64,000 bases of DNA from an uncultured Oscillospiraceae bacterium. Lineage in GTDB: Bacteria; Bacillota; Clostridia; Oscillospirales; Ruminococcaceae. Made by a program: the position numbers and the translations under genes. Every line of letters begins with the position of its first letter. Position 1 is the first letter of the stretch. The DNA lies in contig CAKSEY010000001.1 of assembly GCA_934448295.1 (NCBI GenBank), positions 186,001 to 250,000 of the forward strand, given 5' to 3'. Shown here piece after piece: positions 51,016 to 59,787 of this stretch. The notes below the pieces were generated by a model. It saw only the letters and a list, made by a program, of their open reading frames with translations. It did not search any database and had not been told where the DNA came from.

Positions 51016-51125
51016 AATAACGAGCGGCTCAATACTTTCCGTGCTGCGGGAAGTACGCCGGAATACAAAATGTGAGGGAGCAGCTCCCTCAGCTCTTCTG
51101 AGCGCACAAGGAAGGACGGTCTTTA

Positions 51126-53600
51126 ATGAAATTCGGTCATTTTGACGACAAAAACCGCGAGTATGTGATAACCTCTCCGCGCACCCCGTATCCGTGGATA
51201 AACTACCTCGGAACACAGGGCTTCTTCTCCCTGATATCCAATACCGCAGGCGGATACAGCTTCTACAAGGACGCGCGTCTGCGCCGTATCACGCGTTACC
51301 GCTATAACAACGTCCCCATCGACATGGGCGGCAGATACTTCTACATAAAGGACGGCGACACCATCTGGAACCCCGGCTGGTCTCCTGTAAAGACAGAGCT
51401 CGACAGCTACGAGTGCCGCCACGGCATGGGCTACACCATCATTACCGGCAAGAAGAACGGACTCAAGGCTGAGGCTACGTTCTTCGTTCCGCAGAACTAT
51501 GACGGCGAGGTACAGCAGCTTGTTCTCACCAACGAGAGCGGCTCCGCAAAGACCTTCAAGCTGTGGTCGTTCGCTGAGTGGTGCCTCTGGGACGCACAGG
51601 ACGACTGCACCAACTTCCAGAGAAACTTCTCCACCGGCCGCGTCGAGGTAGTAGGCTCCACCATCTACCACAAGACCGAGTACCGCGACAGACGCGACCA
51701 CTTCGCATTCTACACCGTAAACGATACTATCGACGGCTACGATACCGACCGCGATTCTTTCATCGGTCTGTACAACGGATTCCACAATCCCCAGGCTGTT
51801 CTGGACGGCAAGGCGACTAACTCCTTTGCCGACGGCTGGTCTCCCATCGCTTCCCACTACAAGGAGATCACCCTTGCAGCAGGCGAGAGCAAGACCCTCG
51901 TGTTCATTCTCGGCTATGTTGAGATGCCTGTGGCTGAGAAGTTCGAAGCTGACGGCAAGACCATAAACAAGGTAAAGAGCAACGCAATGATCGAGAAGTA
52001 CAACACTCCCGAAAAGGTTGCTGCAGGCCTTGCCGAGCTGAGAGAGACATGGGACAAGCTGCTCGGAATCCTGAATGTTGACACGCCTGACGACAAGGTA
52101 AACCGCATGGTCAACATCTGGAACCAGTACCAGTGCATGGTTACATTCAACCTTTCACGTTCCGCTTCCTACTTTGAGAGCGGTATCGGCCGCGGCATGG
52201 GCTTCCGTGATTCCAACCAGGACGTTCTCGGCTTCGTTCACCAGATCCCCGACAGGGCAAGGGAGAGGATCATCGACATCGCTTCCACCCAGTTCCCGGA
52301 CGGCGGCTGCTACCACCAGTACCAGCCCCTCACCAAGAAGGGTAACGCAGATATCGGCGGCGACTTCTCCGACGACCCGCTGTGGCTCATTCTGTCCGTT
52401 TCCGCGTACATCAAGGAAACAGGCGACTGGAGCATTCTCGACGAGATGGTTCCTTATGACAACGATATGTCCGTTGCACAGCCCATGCTCGAGCACCTGA
52501 AGGTTTCCTTCTACCACATCGTGAACAACCTCGGCCCGCACGGTCTGCCCCTTGCAATGCGCGCAGACTGGAACGACTGCATCAACCTCTCCTGCTACTC
52601 CGACACCCCCGGCGAGTCCTTCCAGACCTACACCAACCCGAAGTTCAAGGCAGAGGGCGGCTATTCCAAGGTAGCTGAGTCCGCGTTTGTCGGCGCACTG
52701 TTCACCTATGCAGGCCCGAACTACGTTCAGATACTCAACCACCTGGGCAAGACCGACGAGGCTGCAAAGGCTCAGGCTGAGATCGACAAGATGAAGAAGG
52801 CTATGATGGATTCCGCATGGGACGGCGACTGGTTCCTCAGAGCGTATGACGCAGAGGGCAAGAAGATGGGCTCCAAGGAGTGCGAGGAAGGTCAGATCTT
52901 CATCGAGCCGCAGGGCTTCGCTATCATGTCCGACATCGACGCCGAGGCTTCCAAAAAGACCCTCAAGGCTATCGACGAGAGACTGAACACCCAGTACGGT
53001 CTGGTGCTCAACAACCCCGCGTTCACCAAGTACTATATCCAGTACGGCGAGATCTCCACATATCCCGGCGGATACAAGGAGAACGCAGGTATCTTCACGC
53101 ACAACAATGCATGGATAATCTGCGCTGCCGCTTATGCAGGCGAGGGCGACCAGGCGTTCAAGTACTACTCTGAGATCGCACCGGCATTCACCGAGGAGAC
53201 CTCCGATATCCACAAGACCGAGCCGTACGTTTACGGTCAGATGATCGGCGGCAAGGACGCAGGCGCTGATATCGGCAAGCAGGGCGACAACTTCGGTCAG
53301 GGCAAGAACAGCTGGCTGACAGGTACCGCAGCATGGAACATGGTCGCTATCTCCCAGTACATTCTCGGTATCGCGGCTGACTTCGACGGTCTGAAGATCG
53401 ACCCGTCCATTCCGCACGAGTGGGACGGCATGAAGGCTACGCGTCAGTTCCGCGGCGCTACCTACGACATCACCGTAAAGAACCCGAACCACGTTTGCAA
53501 GGGCGTTAAGAGCATGACTGTCGACGGCAAGCCCGTTGACGGAAACGTTATCCCCGTAATGGACGGCGGCGAGCACACTGTTGAGGTAGTTCTCGGCTAA
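51126..53600 (+). CDS. cbp: GH94 cellobiose phosphorylase
   Basis: 824 residues, no signal peptide. It splits cellobiose with phosphate into glucose-1-phosphate and glucose in the cytoplasm, saving ATP. The start MKFGHFDDKNREYVITSPRT is typical of CBP, and the catalytic Asp lies in GMGFRDSNQD. MRADWNDCINL and the GTAAWNM block are also conserved. A close cellodextrin or laminaribiose phosphorylase specificity cannot be fully excluded. Flanked by its own promoter and terminator. Confidence 0.95.
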   Translation: MKFGHFDDKNREYVITSPRTPYPWINYLGTQGFFSLISNTAGGYSFYKDARLRRITRYRYNNVPIDMGGRYFYIKDGDTIWNPGWSPVKTELDSYECRHGMGYTIITGKKNGLKAEATFFVPQNYDGEVQQLVLTNESGSAKTFKLWSFAEWCLWDAQDDCTNFQRNFSTGRVEVVGSTIYHKTEYRDRRDHFAFYTVNDTIDGYDTDRDSFIGLYNGFHNPQAVLDGKATNSFADGWSPIASHYKEITLAAGESKTLVFILGYVEMPVAEKFEADGKTINKVKSNAMIEKYNTPEKVAAGLAELRETWDKLLGILNVDTPDDKVNRMVNIWNQYQCMVTFNLSRSASYFESGIGRGMGFRDSNQDVLGFVHQIPDRARERIIDIASTQFPDGGCYHQYQPLTKKGNADIGGDFSDDPLWLILSVSAYIKETGDWSILDEMVPYDNDMSVAQPMLEHLKVSFYHIVNNLGPHGLPLAMRADWNDCINLSCYSDTPGESFQTYTNPKFKAEGGYSKVAESAFVGALFTYAGPNYVQILNHLGKTDEAAKAQAEIDKMKKAMMDSAWDGDWFLRAYDAEGKKMGSKECEEGQIFIEPQGFAIMSDIDAEASKKTLKAIDERLNTQYGLVLNNPAFTKYYIQYGEISTYPGGYKENAGIFTHNNAWIICAAAYAGEGDQAFKYYSEIAPAFTEETSDIHKTEPYVYGQMIGGKDAGADIGKQGDNFGQGKNSWLTGTAAWNMVAISQYILGIAADFDGLKIDPSIPHEWDGMKATRQFRGATYDITVKNPNHVCKGVKSMTVDGKPVDGNVIPVMDGGEHTVEVVLG

Positions 53601-53619
53601 ACAAAATCACACTTTACAG

Positions 53620-53652
53620 AAAAAGCTCCGGTAGGAATGCCGGAGCTTTTTG
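53620..53652 (+). terminator. Terminator after cellobiose phosphorylase
   Basis: AAAAAGCTCCGG / CCGGAGCTTTTT, 12-bp stem ending in a T-run. Confidence 0.92.
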
Positions 53653-53671
53653 AAATTTGAAAGGAGAAACT

Positions 53672-54367
53672 ATGTTCAGGGGAAAAATACTGCTGATAGA
53701 CCGGTTTGACAGCATGAACGCGCTGATAAGCGGCTATCTTTCGGCTTCCGGGTTTGAGGTGTTCGCCCTGCGCGATGTGGAGCACCTGACAGAGCAGCAC
53801 CTGTCCACGGTCCACCTGATACTCCTGGACATAGAAACCGCCGGGGAGGCGCTCAGCTCCGTGCTGGCGAGGATAAACGCGGCGGGGGTTCCGGCAATAG
53901 TGCTGACCTCCGAAAACGACAGCATAGGCAGGCTGACCGCCTTTGAGATGGGGGCGGCGGATGCCGTGAGCCGTCCGCTTGACATGGCGGAGCTCACCGC
54001 CCGGGTAAGGGCGGCGCAGACCAAGACCCTGCTGACCTCGCCGTATGCAAACCGTCCCCCGGTGAGCTTCGGCGGGCTTAACGCAGATATCACCACCTAC
54101 CGCGCGGCCCTTGACGGGGAGCCGTTGGATATCGCGCCGCGCCAGGTGGCTCTGCTGTATCTGTTCATCAGCAGCCCCGACCGCGTTTTCACCCGGGAGG
54201 AGCTTTCCCGGCAGCTCGGCAGCGACAGTATCTGCGCGGACAAGACCGTTAACGTCCACGTCAGCCAGCTAAAAAAGGCTCTCGGGCGGTATTCCGGGAA
54301 TATCGTGACGGTGCGCGGCGTGGGGTATAAGTTCAGCGGGCAGGAGCCTGATCGTCCTCGACCGTGA
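53672..54367 (+). CDS. OmpR-type response regulator with atypical receiver
   Basis: 231 residues. The receiver (1-115) keeps the phosphorylatable Asp in VHLILLDIETAG but has only one acidic residue in LLIDRFD where a pair is usual, and Arg replaces the conserved Lys before Pro (SRPLDM). The C-terminal winged helix (about 140-226) is complete: REELSRQL, VNVHVSQLKKAL, TVRGVGYKF. No histidine kinase is adjacent. The start is ATG 53672 after AAGGAG. It overlaps the convergent Nudix gene by 35 bases. Possibly phosphorylation-independent. Confidence 0.85.
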   Translation: MFRGKILLIDRFDSMNALISGYLSASGFEVFALRDVEHLTEQHLSTVHLILLDIETAGEALSSVLARINAAGVPAIVLTSENDSIGRLTAFEMGAADAVSRPLDMAELTARVRAAQTKTLLTSPYANRPPVSFGGLNADITTYRAALDGEPLDIAPRQVALLYLFISSPDRVFTREELSRQLGSDSICADKTVNVHVSQLKKALGRYSGNIVTVRGVGYKFSGQEPDRPRP

Positions 54368-54809
54368 ATCTTATCTCCGGTGAGGGGTTCGCGACGGCTT
54401 CGAAAAGATTCTCCGGGAAAACGGGCATATCGGGCTTACGGGCGGTATCAAGCCACACGAGCCGTATATCCGTGCCGTCGCAGCTTATCGCGGAATAATC
54501 TATCCGCGAGATATCGAACGGCTTTATCAGGAACAGGAATTCCAGCTCGTGATAGCGTATTCCGTCCAGCGTGAAGAATTTTTCGTTGATGGAGTACAGC
54601 CGGTCTATCTCGGCGGAAACTCCAAGTTCCTCGCGTATTTCGCGCAGCACGGCGGCTTCGGCAGTTTCCCCGAACTTTACGCGGCCGCCGATTACCGTGT
54701 AGAAGTCGGCGCGGCTTTCCTTGCCAACTAGTACGCGGGCGCCGTCCGTTATCACGGCTCCTACCCGCAGGTTGAATTTGCCCTCCGGCGTTATAAATGT
54801 GCAGTCCAT
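54333..54809 (-). CDS. Nudix hydrolase
   Basis: 158 residues. The Nudix box GRVKFGETAEAAVLREIREELG fits Gx5Ex7REUxEExGU. The later part (ISCDGTDIRLVWLD) is the usual Nudix closing strand. The substrate, a nucleoside diphosphate derivative, cannot be told. It overlaps the response regulator's last 35 bases in the opposite direction. GGAGG lies before ATG 54809. Confidence 0.9.
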   Translation of the reverse strand: MDCTFITPEGKFNLRVGAVITDGARVLVGKESRADFYTVIGGRVKFGETAEAAVLREIREELGVSAEIDRLYSINEKFFTLDGIRYHELEFLFLIKPFDISRIDYSAISCDGTDIRLVWLDTARKPDMPVFPENLFEAVANPSPEIRFTVEDDQAPAR

Positions 54810-54900
54810 GTAATTACCTCCTTTTGTTGGGTAATAATTATATCACATAAAAATTTAAATGTCAATGCGGATTTTTTCAATAAAAAATCCGCATTTCCTG

Positions 54901-54929
54901 TTGAAATTTTTCGTTGGTTATGCTATAAT
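54901..54929 (+). promoter_or_regulatory. Promoter of the GH27-GH26 mannan unit
   Basis: TTGAAA (54901-54906), 17 bases, TATAAT (54924-54929). Confidence 0.88.
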
Positions 54930-55002
54930 TACAATGAAGTAACCGGGTTTTAGCTAACTGTTAAAGTAAATCCGGCTAATAAACGTAATTAAGGAGAAAT
55001 CT

Positions 55003-56205
55003 ATGGAGAACAAATTTTTAGGGCTGACCCCGCCCATGGGGTGGAACTCCTGGAACACCTTCACCTGGGAGATAAACGACAAGCTCATCAAGGAAGCGGC
55101 TGACGCTATGGCGTCCGAGCTTAAGGACGCGGGCTATGAGTACATAGTCATCGACGACTGCTGGAGCGAGAAGCAGCGCGACAAGAACGGCAGGCTCGTG
55201 CCCGACCACTGGAAGTTCCCGGACGGGATAAAGCCAGTGGCTGACTATGTTCACAGCAAGGGTCTGAAATTCGGTATGTATTCCTGCGCGGGGACCCACA
55301 CCTGCGGCGGACACCCCGGCAGCTTCGAGCATGAGTTCGACGACGCCGAGACCTTCGCCGAGTGGGGCGTTGACTACCTGAAGTACGACTACTGCTACAA
55401 GCCCGACCATATCCCCGGCGAGATACTCTACAAGAGAATGAGCGCCGCGCTGCGCAACTGCGGCAGGGATATCATGTTCTCCGCGTGCAACTGGGGCAAC
55501 GATAATGTTTACAAGTGGATAAGGGAATCCGGCGCGCACCTCTTCCGCTCCACCGGCGATATCCAGGACAACTGGGAATCCATCAAGCGCCTTGCGCTCT
55601 CCCAGATAGGAAACGAGTGCTACGGCGGGAACTTCTGTCACAACGACATTGATATGCTGGTTGTGGGAATGCACGGCGGCAGCAATAACGAGTGGATAAA
55701 CTCCACAGAACAGGGCGTAAACGTTATCGCCGACAGCGGCGAGACTGCGCCGAAGCTCGGCGGCTGCACCGACGAGGAATACCGCACACATTTCAGCCTG
55801 TGGGCTATCATGAACTCCCCGCTGATGATAGGCTGCGATATCCGCCATATGACCCCCGCCACTAAGGAGATACTCACCAACAAGGACGTTATCGCGATAA
55901 ATCAGGATATCGAGTGCCGCGGCCCGTACTGTATAAAACAGTGGAACAACCCGGACAACGTGTTCTCCCTGGTCAAGCCGCTGTCCAACGGCGATTACGC
56001 TATCGGCATGTTCAACTTCGGCGACCGCGCGGGCGAGATGAGCCTCCAGTTCTGGGATATCGGTCTTACCACTGCTTCGGGCAGAGGTCTTTCCGTTTAC
56101 GACTGCTGGAAGCACGAGGAGCTCGGCACCTTTACAGAGCGCTTCTGCACCACTGTTGAGCCCCACGGCTGCAAGGTGCTCCGCGCAAAGGTGGTAAAGG
56201 TCTGA
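55003..56205 (+). CDS. GH27 alpha-galactosidase
   Basis: 400 residues, no signal peptide. The family start LTPPMGWNSWNTF and IDDCWSE, the nucleophile Asp in DYLKYDYCYK, and the acid/base Asp in HNDIDML. It removes alpha-1,6-galactose from oligosaccharides of galactomannan or from melibiose/raffinose. First gene of a unit with a small zinc-ribbon protein and a GH26 mannanase. AAGGAG precedes the ATG. Confidence 0.94.
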   Translation: MENKFLGLTPPMGWNSWNTFTWEINDKLIKEAADAMASELKDAGYEYIVIDDCWSEKQRDKNGRLVPDHWKFPDGIKPVADYVHSKGLKFGMYSCAGTHTCGGHPGSFEHEFDDAETFAEWGVDYLKYDYCYKPDHIPGEILYKRMSAALRNCGRDIMFSACNWGNDNVYKWIRESGAHLFRSTGDIQDNWESIKRLALSQIGNECYGGNFCHNDIDMLVVGMHGGSNNEWINSTEQGVNVIADSGETAPKLGGCTDEEYRTHFSLWAIMNSPLMIGCDIRHMTPATKEILTNKDVIAINQDIECRGPYCIKQWNNPDNVFSLVKPLSNGDYAIGMFNFGDRAGEMSLQFWDIGLTTASGRGLSVYDCWKHEELGTFTERFCTTVEPHGCKVLRAKVVKV

Positions 56206-56409
56206 ATGGGCAATTATTCCACCTGCAAGAAATGCGGTGCGAAGCTCGGCTCCGACGACATTGCGATACACCAGAAGCTGGTATCGCGGAATGACGCTGA
56301 ATTTTTCTGCATCGACTGCCTCGCGGAGTATTACCGCACCACCCGCGGGGTGATCCAGCAGCGCATAGACTATTACAGGAAAAGCGGTAAATGTACATTG
56401 TTCAGATAA
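56206..56409 (+). CDS. Small CxxC/CxxC zinc-ribbon protein
   Basis: 67 residues with CKKC (7-10) and CIDC (35-38), a likely zinc ribbon, then a helix with YYRTTRGVIQQRIDYY. The ATG starts on the base after the alpha-galactosidase stop, and the gene ends 10 bases before the mannanase. I do not recognise a known function; a regulatory or RNA/DNA-binding role is possible. Related short proteins seem to exist in Firmicutes. Confidence 0.8.
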   Translation: MGNYSTCKKCGAKLGSDDIAIHQKLVSRNDAEFFCIDCLAEYYRTTRGVIQQRIDYYRKSGKCTLFR

Positions 56410-56419
56410 AGGATACGAT

Positions 56420-57811
56420 ATGAAGAAGTTTCTTTCAATAATGCTTGCGGCGGCAATGGCTCTCACGCTGACCGCCTGCAGCAAATCCAGCAGCTCCTCT
56501 CAGGAAAGCTCTGACAGCTCCGTGCAGAGCGGCTCCACGGCTGAGGCGCAGGCTCCCGCCGGGGAAAAAACGATACTTTCCAACCCCGTTAAGCTGACGG
56601 AGGACGGCGACATCGACATGGAAGCGGCGCTGGCATACCAGACGGATTTTGACGCGCTGAAGGCCTCCCTTGACGCCAAGGAGGTAGACCCCACCAAGCC
56701 GGTGTCTGAGAACGCGCAGAAAAACGAAAAGACCATGGAGGTATGGAACTACCTCAGAAGCGTTTACGGCAAGCAGATACTCACCTGCCAGCAGATGATG
56801 GGCAACGAGTGCTATGAGGATCTTGTGTTCTACAATGCGACAGGCGACCTCACCGCGATGAAGGGATACGATTTCATCTTCTGCACCGGAAGCTACCAGA
56901 GCGACGACATGATAGATGAAGCGATAGAATGGGCGCATGAATCCGGCGGACTGTGCACCTTCACATGGCACTGGAACGTCCCCAAGGACATAGACAACCC
57001 TGAGGGCGGCTACGCCTTCTACACCGAGGAGATCACGAATTTCAGCCAGTTTAACGCGGTAACTCCCGGCACCAAGGAGTACGAAACGGTTATACATGAC
57101 ATAGACCTTATCGCAACGAAGCTCCAGCGGCTGGAGAGCGAGGGCGTGACCGTGCTGTTCCGCCCGCTGCACGAGGCAAGCGGCTCCTGGTTCTGGTGGG
57201 GACTCCAGGGCAGGGATTCCGTGCTGAACGAGGTTTTCCAGAAGCTGTGGTACATGATCTACGACCGCATGGAGAACTATCACAAGCTTTCCAATATCAT
57301 CTGGCTGTGGAACGGTCAGAGCAACCACTGCATCGTAAGCCCGAATTCCTTTGATATCGAGGGCATAGACAAGTATTATTCCGCAAACGACCTTTCCGCA
57401 GAAGCGCTTAACGACTACTATTACAGCGCATACGCCGAGCTTCAGCGCTACGACAAGGAGTGCGCGGAGCTTGCCGGAATGGACGCCGAAGCCACCGGAA
57501 AGATGCTCACCCTGTCCGAGTGCGGCAATATCCCCGACCCGCAGGGAATGGTGGACAAGGGCGCAATGTGGCTGTACTACATGATATGGAACGGCGACTT
57601 CATCTACCAGGTTGACGCGGCAGGCAAGGCAAAGGTAGACCTCAACGGCACTCCGTATCCCAACGAGGAGAAGGGCGTGACCAAGGAGCGGCTCATAGAG
57701 GTATTCGGAAGCGATATTTATATCACGCACAGCAAGCTTCCTGAATTCAGCTTTGGCACAAAGGATATCCCCCAGCAGATAAAGAACTGGGAGTACTTCA
57801 AGATAGGATAA
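56420..57811 (+). CDS. GH26 beta-mannanase lipoprotein
   Basis: 463 residues. Lipobox LTAC (Cys20) after a hydrophobic signal, then a Ser-rich linker (21-45) that reaches from the membrane. GH26 core: TFTWHWNVPKD, acid/base Glu in FRPLHEASGSWFWWG and nucleophile Glu in TLSECGNIPDP. It cuts beta-1,4-mannan at the cell surface. The last gene of the GH27 unit, so cell-surface cutting and intracellular galactose removal are coexpressed. Confidence 0.94.
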   Translation: MKKFLSIMLAAAMALTLTACSKSSSSSQESSDSSVQSGSTAEAQAPAGEKTILSNPVKLTEDGDIDMEAALAYQTDFDALKASLDAKEVDPTKPVSENAQKNEKTMEVWNYLRSVYGKQILTCQQMMGNECYEDLVFYNATGDLTAMKGYDFIFCTGSYQSDDMIDEAIEWAHESGGLCTFTWHWNVPKDIDNPEGGYAFYTEEITNFSQFNAVTPGTKEYETVIHDIDLIATKLQRLESEGVTVLFRPLHEASGSWFWWGLQGRDSVLNEVFQKLWYMIYDRMENYHKLSNIIWLWNGQSNHCIVSPNSFDIEGIDKYYSANDLSAEALNDYYYSAYAELQRYDKECAELAGMDAEATGKMLTLSECGNIPDPQGMVDKGAMWLYYMIWNGDFIYQVDAAGKAKVDLNGTPYPNEEKGVTKERLIEVFGSDIYITHSKLPEFSFGTKDIPQQIKNWEYFKIG

Positions 57812-57816
57812 AAGCA

Positions 57817-57849
57817 ATGGGAGAGCACCTTGAATGCTCTCCCATTCTT
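57817..57849 (+). terminator. Hairpin after the mannanase gene
   Basis: An 11-bp stem ATGGGAGAGCA/TGCTCTCCCAT followed by TCTTAC; long stem but weak T-run. Confidence 0.7.
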
Positions 57850-57855
57850 ACAGCC

Positions 57856-57892
57856 AAAAAAAAGCCGCCAACCACAAGGGAAGGCGGCTTTG
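57856..57892 (-). terminator. Terminator of bioY
   Basis: On the minus strand AAAGCCGCC / GGCGGCTTT followed by eight T in total, right after the bioY stop. Confidence 0.92.
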
Positions 57893-57894
57893 AG

Positions 57895-58515
57895 TTAGTT
57901 GCCGGACATTATCTTTCCGAGCCTGTCGCGGAGGATAACCGTCACGATAGTCGCGCAGACTATTTTTATCGCGTCGCCGATGAGGAACGGAACAACGCAG
58001 GAAGCCAGCGCGACCTCCAGAGTAACGCCGCGTGCGATAACGAACCACACGGTCCCCAGCGCGTAGAGAACAACAGTTCCTGCTACCATGCCCACCGGGA
58101 TAGACCACGCGCCGTTAACGAACGGATTCCTGGACTTCGCTTTCTTGTAGAACAGGTCAACGAACAGCCCGCCGATAAGTACGCAGGGAATGTATCCCAC
58201 GATGTAGCCGCCGGTAACGCCGAACAGCTTCGCAAAGCCGCCCGCGCCGCCGGAGAACACCGGAAGCCCCACCGCCCCGAGGAGCACATATATCAGCACC
58301 GCAAGCGTGCCTTTCTTCCAGCCGAGTATCCCGCCCGTGATGTAGATAACGAATGTCGCAAGGGATATCGGAACAAGACCGGGCATGGGTACGGAGAACG
58401 GAGCCACAACGCATATCAGCGCCGCCATAACCGCGATGAACGCCATGTTCCTTACTGTAAGGAATTTGTTCTGCTTTACGGCGCCTGCGCCGTTCTGGTC
58501 GATAATTTCTTTCAT
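57895..58515 (-). CDS. bioY: Biotin ECF transporter S component BioY
   Basis: 206 residues with about six membrane helices. BioY hallmarks: GLVPISLATFVIYITGGILG, YVLLGAVGLPVFSGGAGGF and GYIVGYIPCVLIGG. It binds biotin and uses a shared EcfAA'T module. The promoter contains a BirA-like operator, so it is probably repressed by biotin. AGGAG lies before ATG 58515. Single gene. Confidence 0.95.
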   Translation of the reverse strand: MKEIIDQNGAGAVKQNKFLTVRNMAFIAVMAALICVVAPFSVPMPGLVPISLATFVIYITGGILGWKKGTLAVLIYVLLGAVGLPVFSGGAGGFAKLFGVTGGYIVGYIPCVLIGGLFVDLFYKKAKSRNPFVNGAWSIPVGMVAGTVVLYALGTVWFVIARGVTLEVALASCVVPFLIGDAIKIVCATIVTVILRDRLGKIMSGN

Positions 58516-58559
58516 TGTTTACTTTCTCCTGTCTTTTGGTTTACAAATGAGCCTTGTAC

Positions 58560-58588
58560 ATTATAGCACATCTCTGTAAACTTGTCAA
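58560..58588 (-). promoter_or_regulatory. bioY promoter
   Basis: On the minus strand TTGACA (58583-58588), 17 bases, TATAAT (58560-58565). Confidence 0.88.
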
Positions 58589-58605
58589 GAGGTTTAGGTT
58601 TACAA
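58574..58605. promoter_or_regulatory. BirA-like operator over the bioY promoter
   Basis: CTGTAAAC, 16 bases, GTTTACAA: the dyad and spacing used by bifunctional BirA repressors. It covers the -35 and spacer, and extends into the stop codon of the next gene. A further TTTGTAAACC half-site lies nearer to bioY (about 58538-58547 on the minus strand). Confidence 0.75.
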
Positions 58606-59727
58606 TAATGACTTACGCAGATAAAAATCCGTGAGCCTTGCGGCTTCCTCGGTTATGTCGTAGCCAGCGGCGGCGGTTTCTGCGGAGAGGTCGCGGCGCT
58701 TCAGCCCGGCGAGGTTTATTGCGGCGAATGCCCAGTCGTGCGGCGAGGTTTTCAGCGAGAGGAACTGCGCATTTGGTGTTATTCTGACCTCCTGTGGAAC
58801 GCGGTCGGAGAACAGACAGTGCAGTCCGGAGCACTGCGCCTCAATTCCCGCCATTCCGAGCCCCTCGTAATTAGAAGGCAGGATAAAGCAGTCCATTGCA
58901 CAGTACAGCGCGTCTATATCCGAGCGCTGACCTGCGAATATCACCTTGTCTGAAAGCCCTGCGGCGATAACGCGGGCTTTAATGACCTCCATGTCCTTTC
59001 CTACTCCCGCCATGACGAGGACGGAATTTTTGTGCTGCTGTACGATTTCTGTAAACACGTCGATCAGAAAATGCTGATTTTTCTGCGGGCAGAATCTTCC
59101 TACATTGCCGAAAAGCAGAGTGCCGGATCTTACTCCGAACTCTTTCCGGATCTTGGCGCGCTTTTTTTCGCTGAATCTGAACAGCTCCGTGTCTATTGCA
59201 TTGCGCATGATCATGGCGGCATTTTTCGGGGCGGTCTCGTCCATTGAACATACTGGAACATGGCCGTACATCCAGCGCGCCGCGTATTCCGAGCAGGCGA
59301 AATAGTCCGTGGCGAACATACGCGCAAACGGCTTCAGAATGAGCTTCGCGAGGTTGCGGTGCCATTCCCGCGCGCCGCCGGAGGTGCTGTGGTTGTGAAG
59401 TATCCGCACCCGGACTCCCGCCTGTTTTCCCGCCAGCAGCGGCAGGAACGACAGAGTGCTCAGGTGGCAGTGCATTATCTGGTACTTGTTTTCGGAGAGC
59501 AGCCTGCGCAGGGTTTTCAGGTATTTCAGCGGGTGCCTGAATGTCGGCAGCACGAACAGCCTGCCGCCCATCGCCTTTATTTCCTCCACGGGGACGTACT
59601 TCGAGCCTTTGAAAAGATAGAAGTCGAACTGCACCTTTTCGCGGTCAGCCGCCTTGTAGTAGTTCATGACGACCTGTTCAGCGCCTCCGCCGTTCATCTT
59701 GCCTAAAATCTGAGCTACTCGTATCAT
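58600..59727 (-). CDS. Glycosyltransferase family 4 protein
   Basis: 375 residues, GT-B fold, EpsF-like. The start MIRVAQILGKMNGGGAEQVV and the C-terminal donor-binding segments (FGNVGRFCPQKN, LPSNYEGLGMAGIEAQCSGL) are characteristic; the EX7E motif reads as YEGLGMAGIE. It adds a sugar to a cell-surface polysaccharide or lipid precursor; donor and acceptor are unknown. AAGGAG precedes ATG 59727. Not near other envelope genes. Confidence 0.92.
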   Translation of the reverse strand: MIRVAQILGKMNGGGAEQVVMNYYKAADREKVQFDFYLFKGSKYVPVEEIKAMGGRLFVLPTFRHPLKYLKTLRRLLSENKYQIMHCHLSTLSFLPLLAGKQAGVRVRILHNHSTSGGAREWHRNLAKLILKPFARMFATDYFACSEYAARWMYGHVPVCSMDETAPKNAAMIMRNAIDTELFRFSEKKRAKIRKEFGVRSGTLLFGNVGRFCPQKNQHFLIDVFTEIVQQHKNSVLVMAGVGKDMEVIKARVIAAGLSDKVIFAGQRSDIDALYCAMDCFILPSNYEGLGMAGIEAQCSGLHCLFSDRVPQEVRITPNAQFLSLKTSPHDWAFAAINLAGLKRRDLSAETAAAGYDITEEAARLTDFYLRKSLL

Positions 59728-59744
59728 TGGTTCTCCTTAATGAA

Positions 59745-59772
59745 ACAGGGCGATGAAAGACACCGCCCTGAA
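59745..59772 (-). terminator. Terminator after proC
   Basis: On the minus strand CAGGGCG/CGCCCTG with an 11-base loop, followed by TTTC. Confidence 0.7.
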
Positions 59773-59787
59773 AAATTAATCCCGGTC

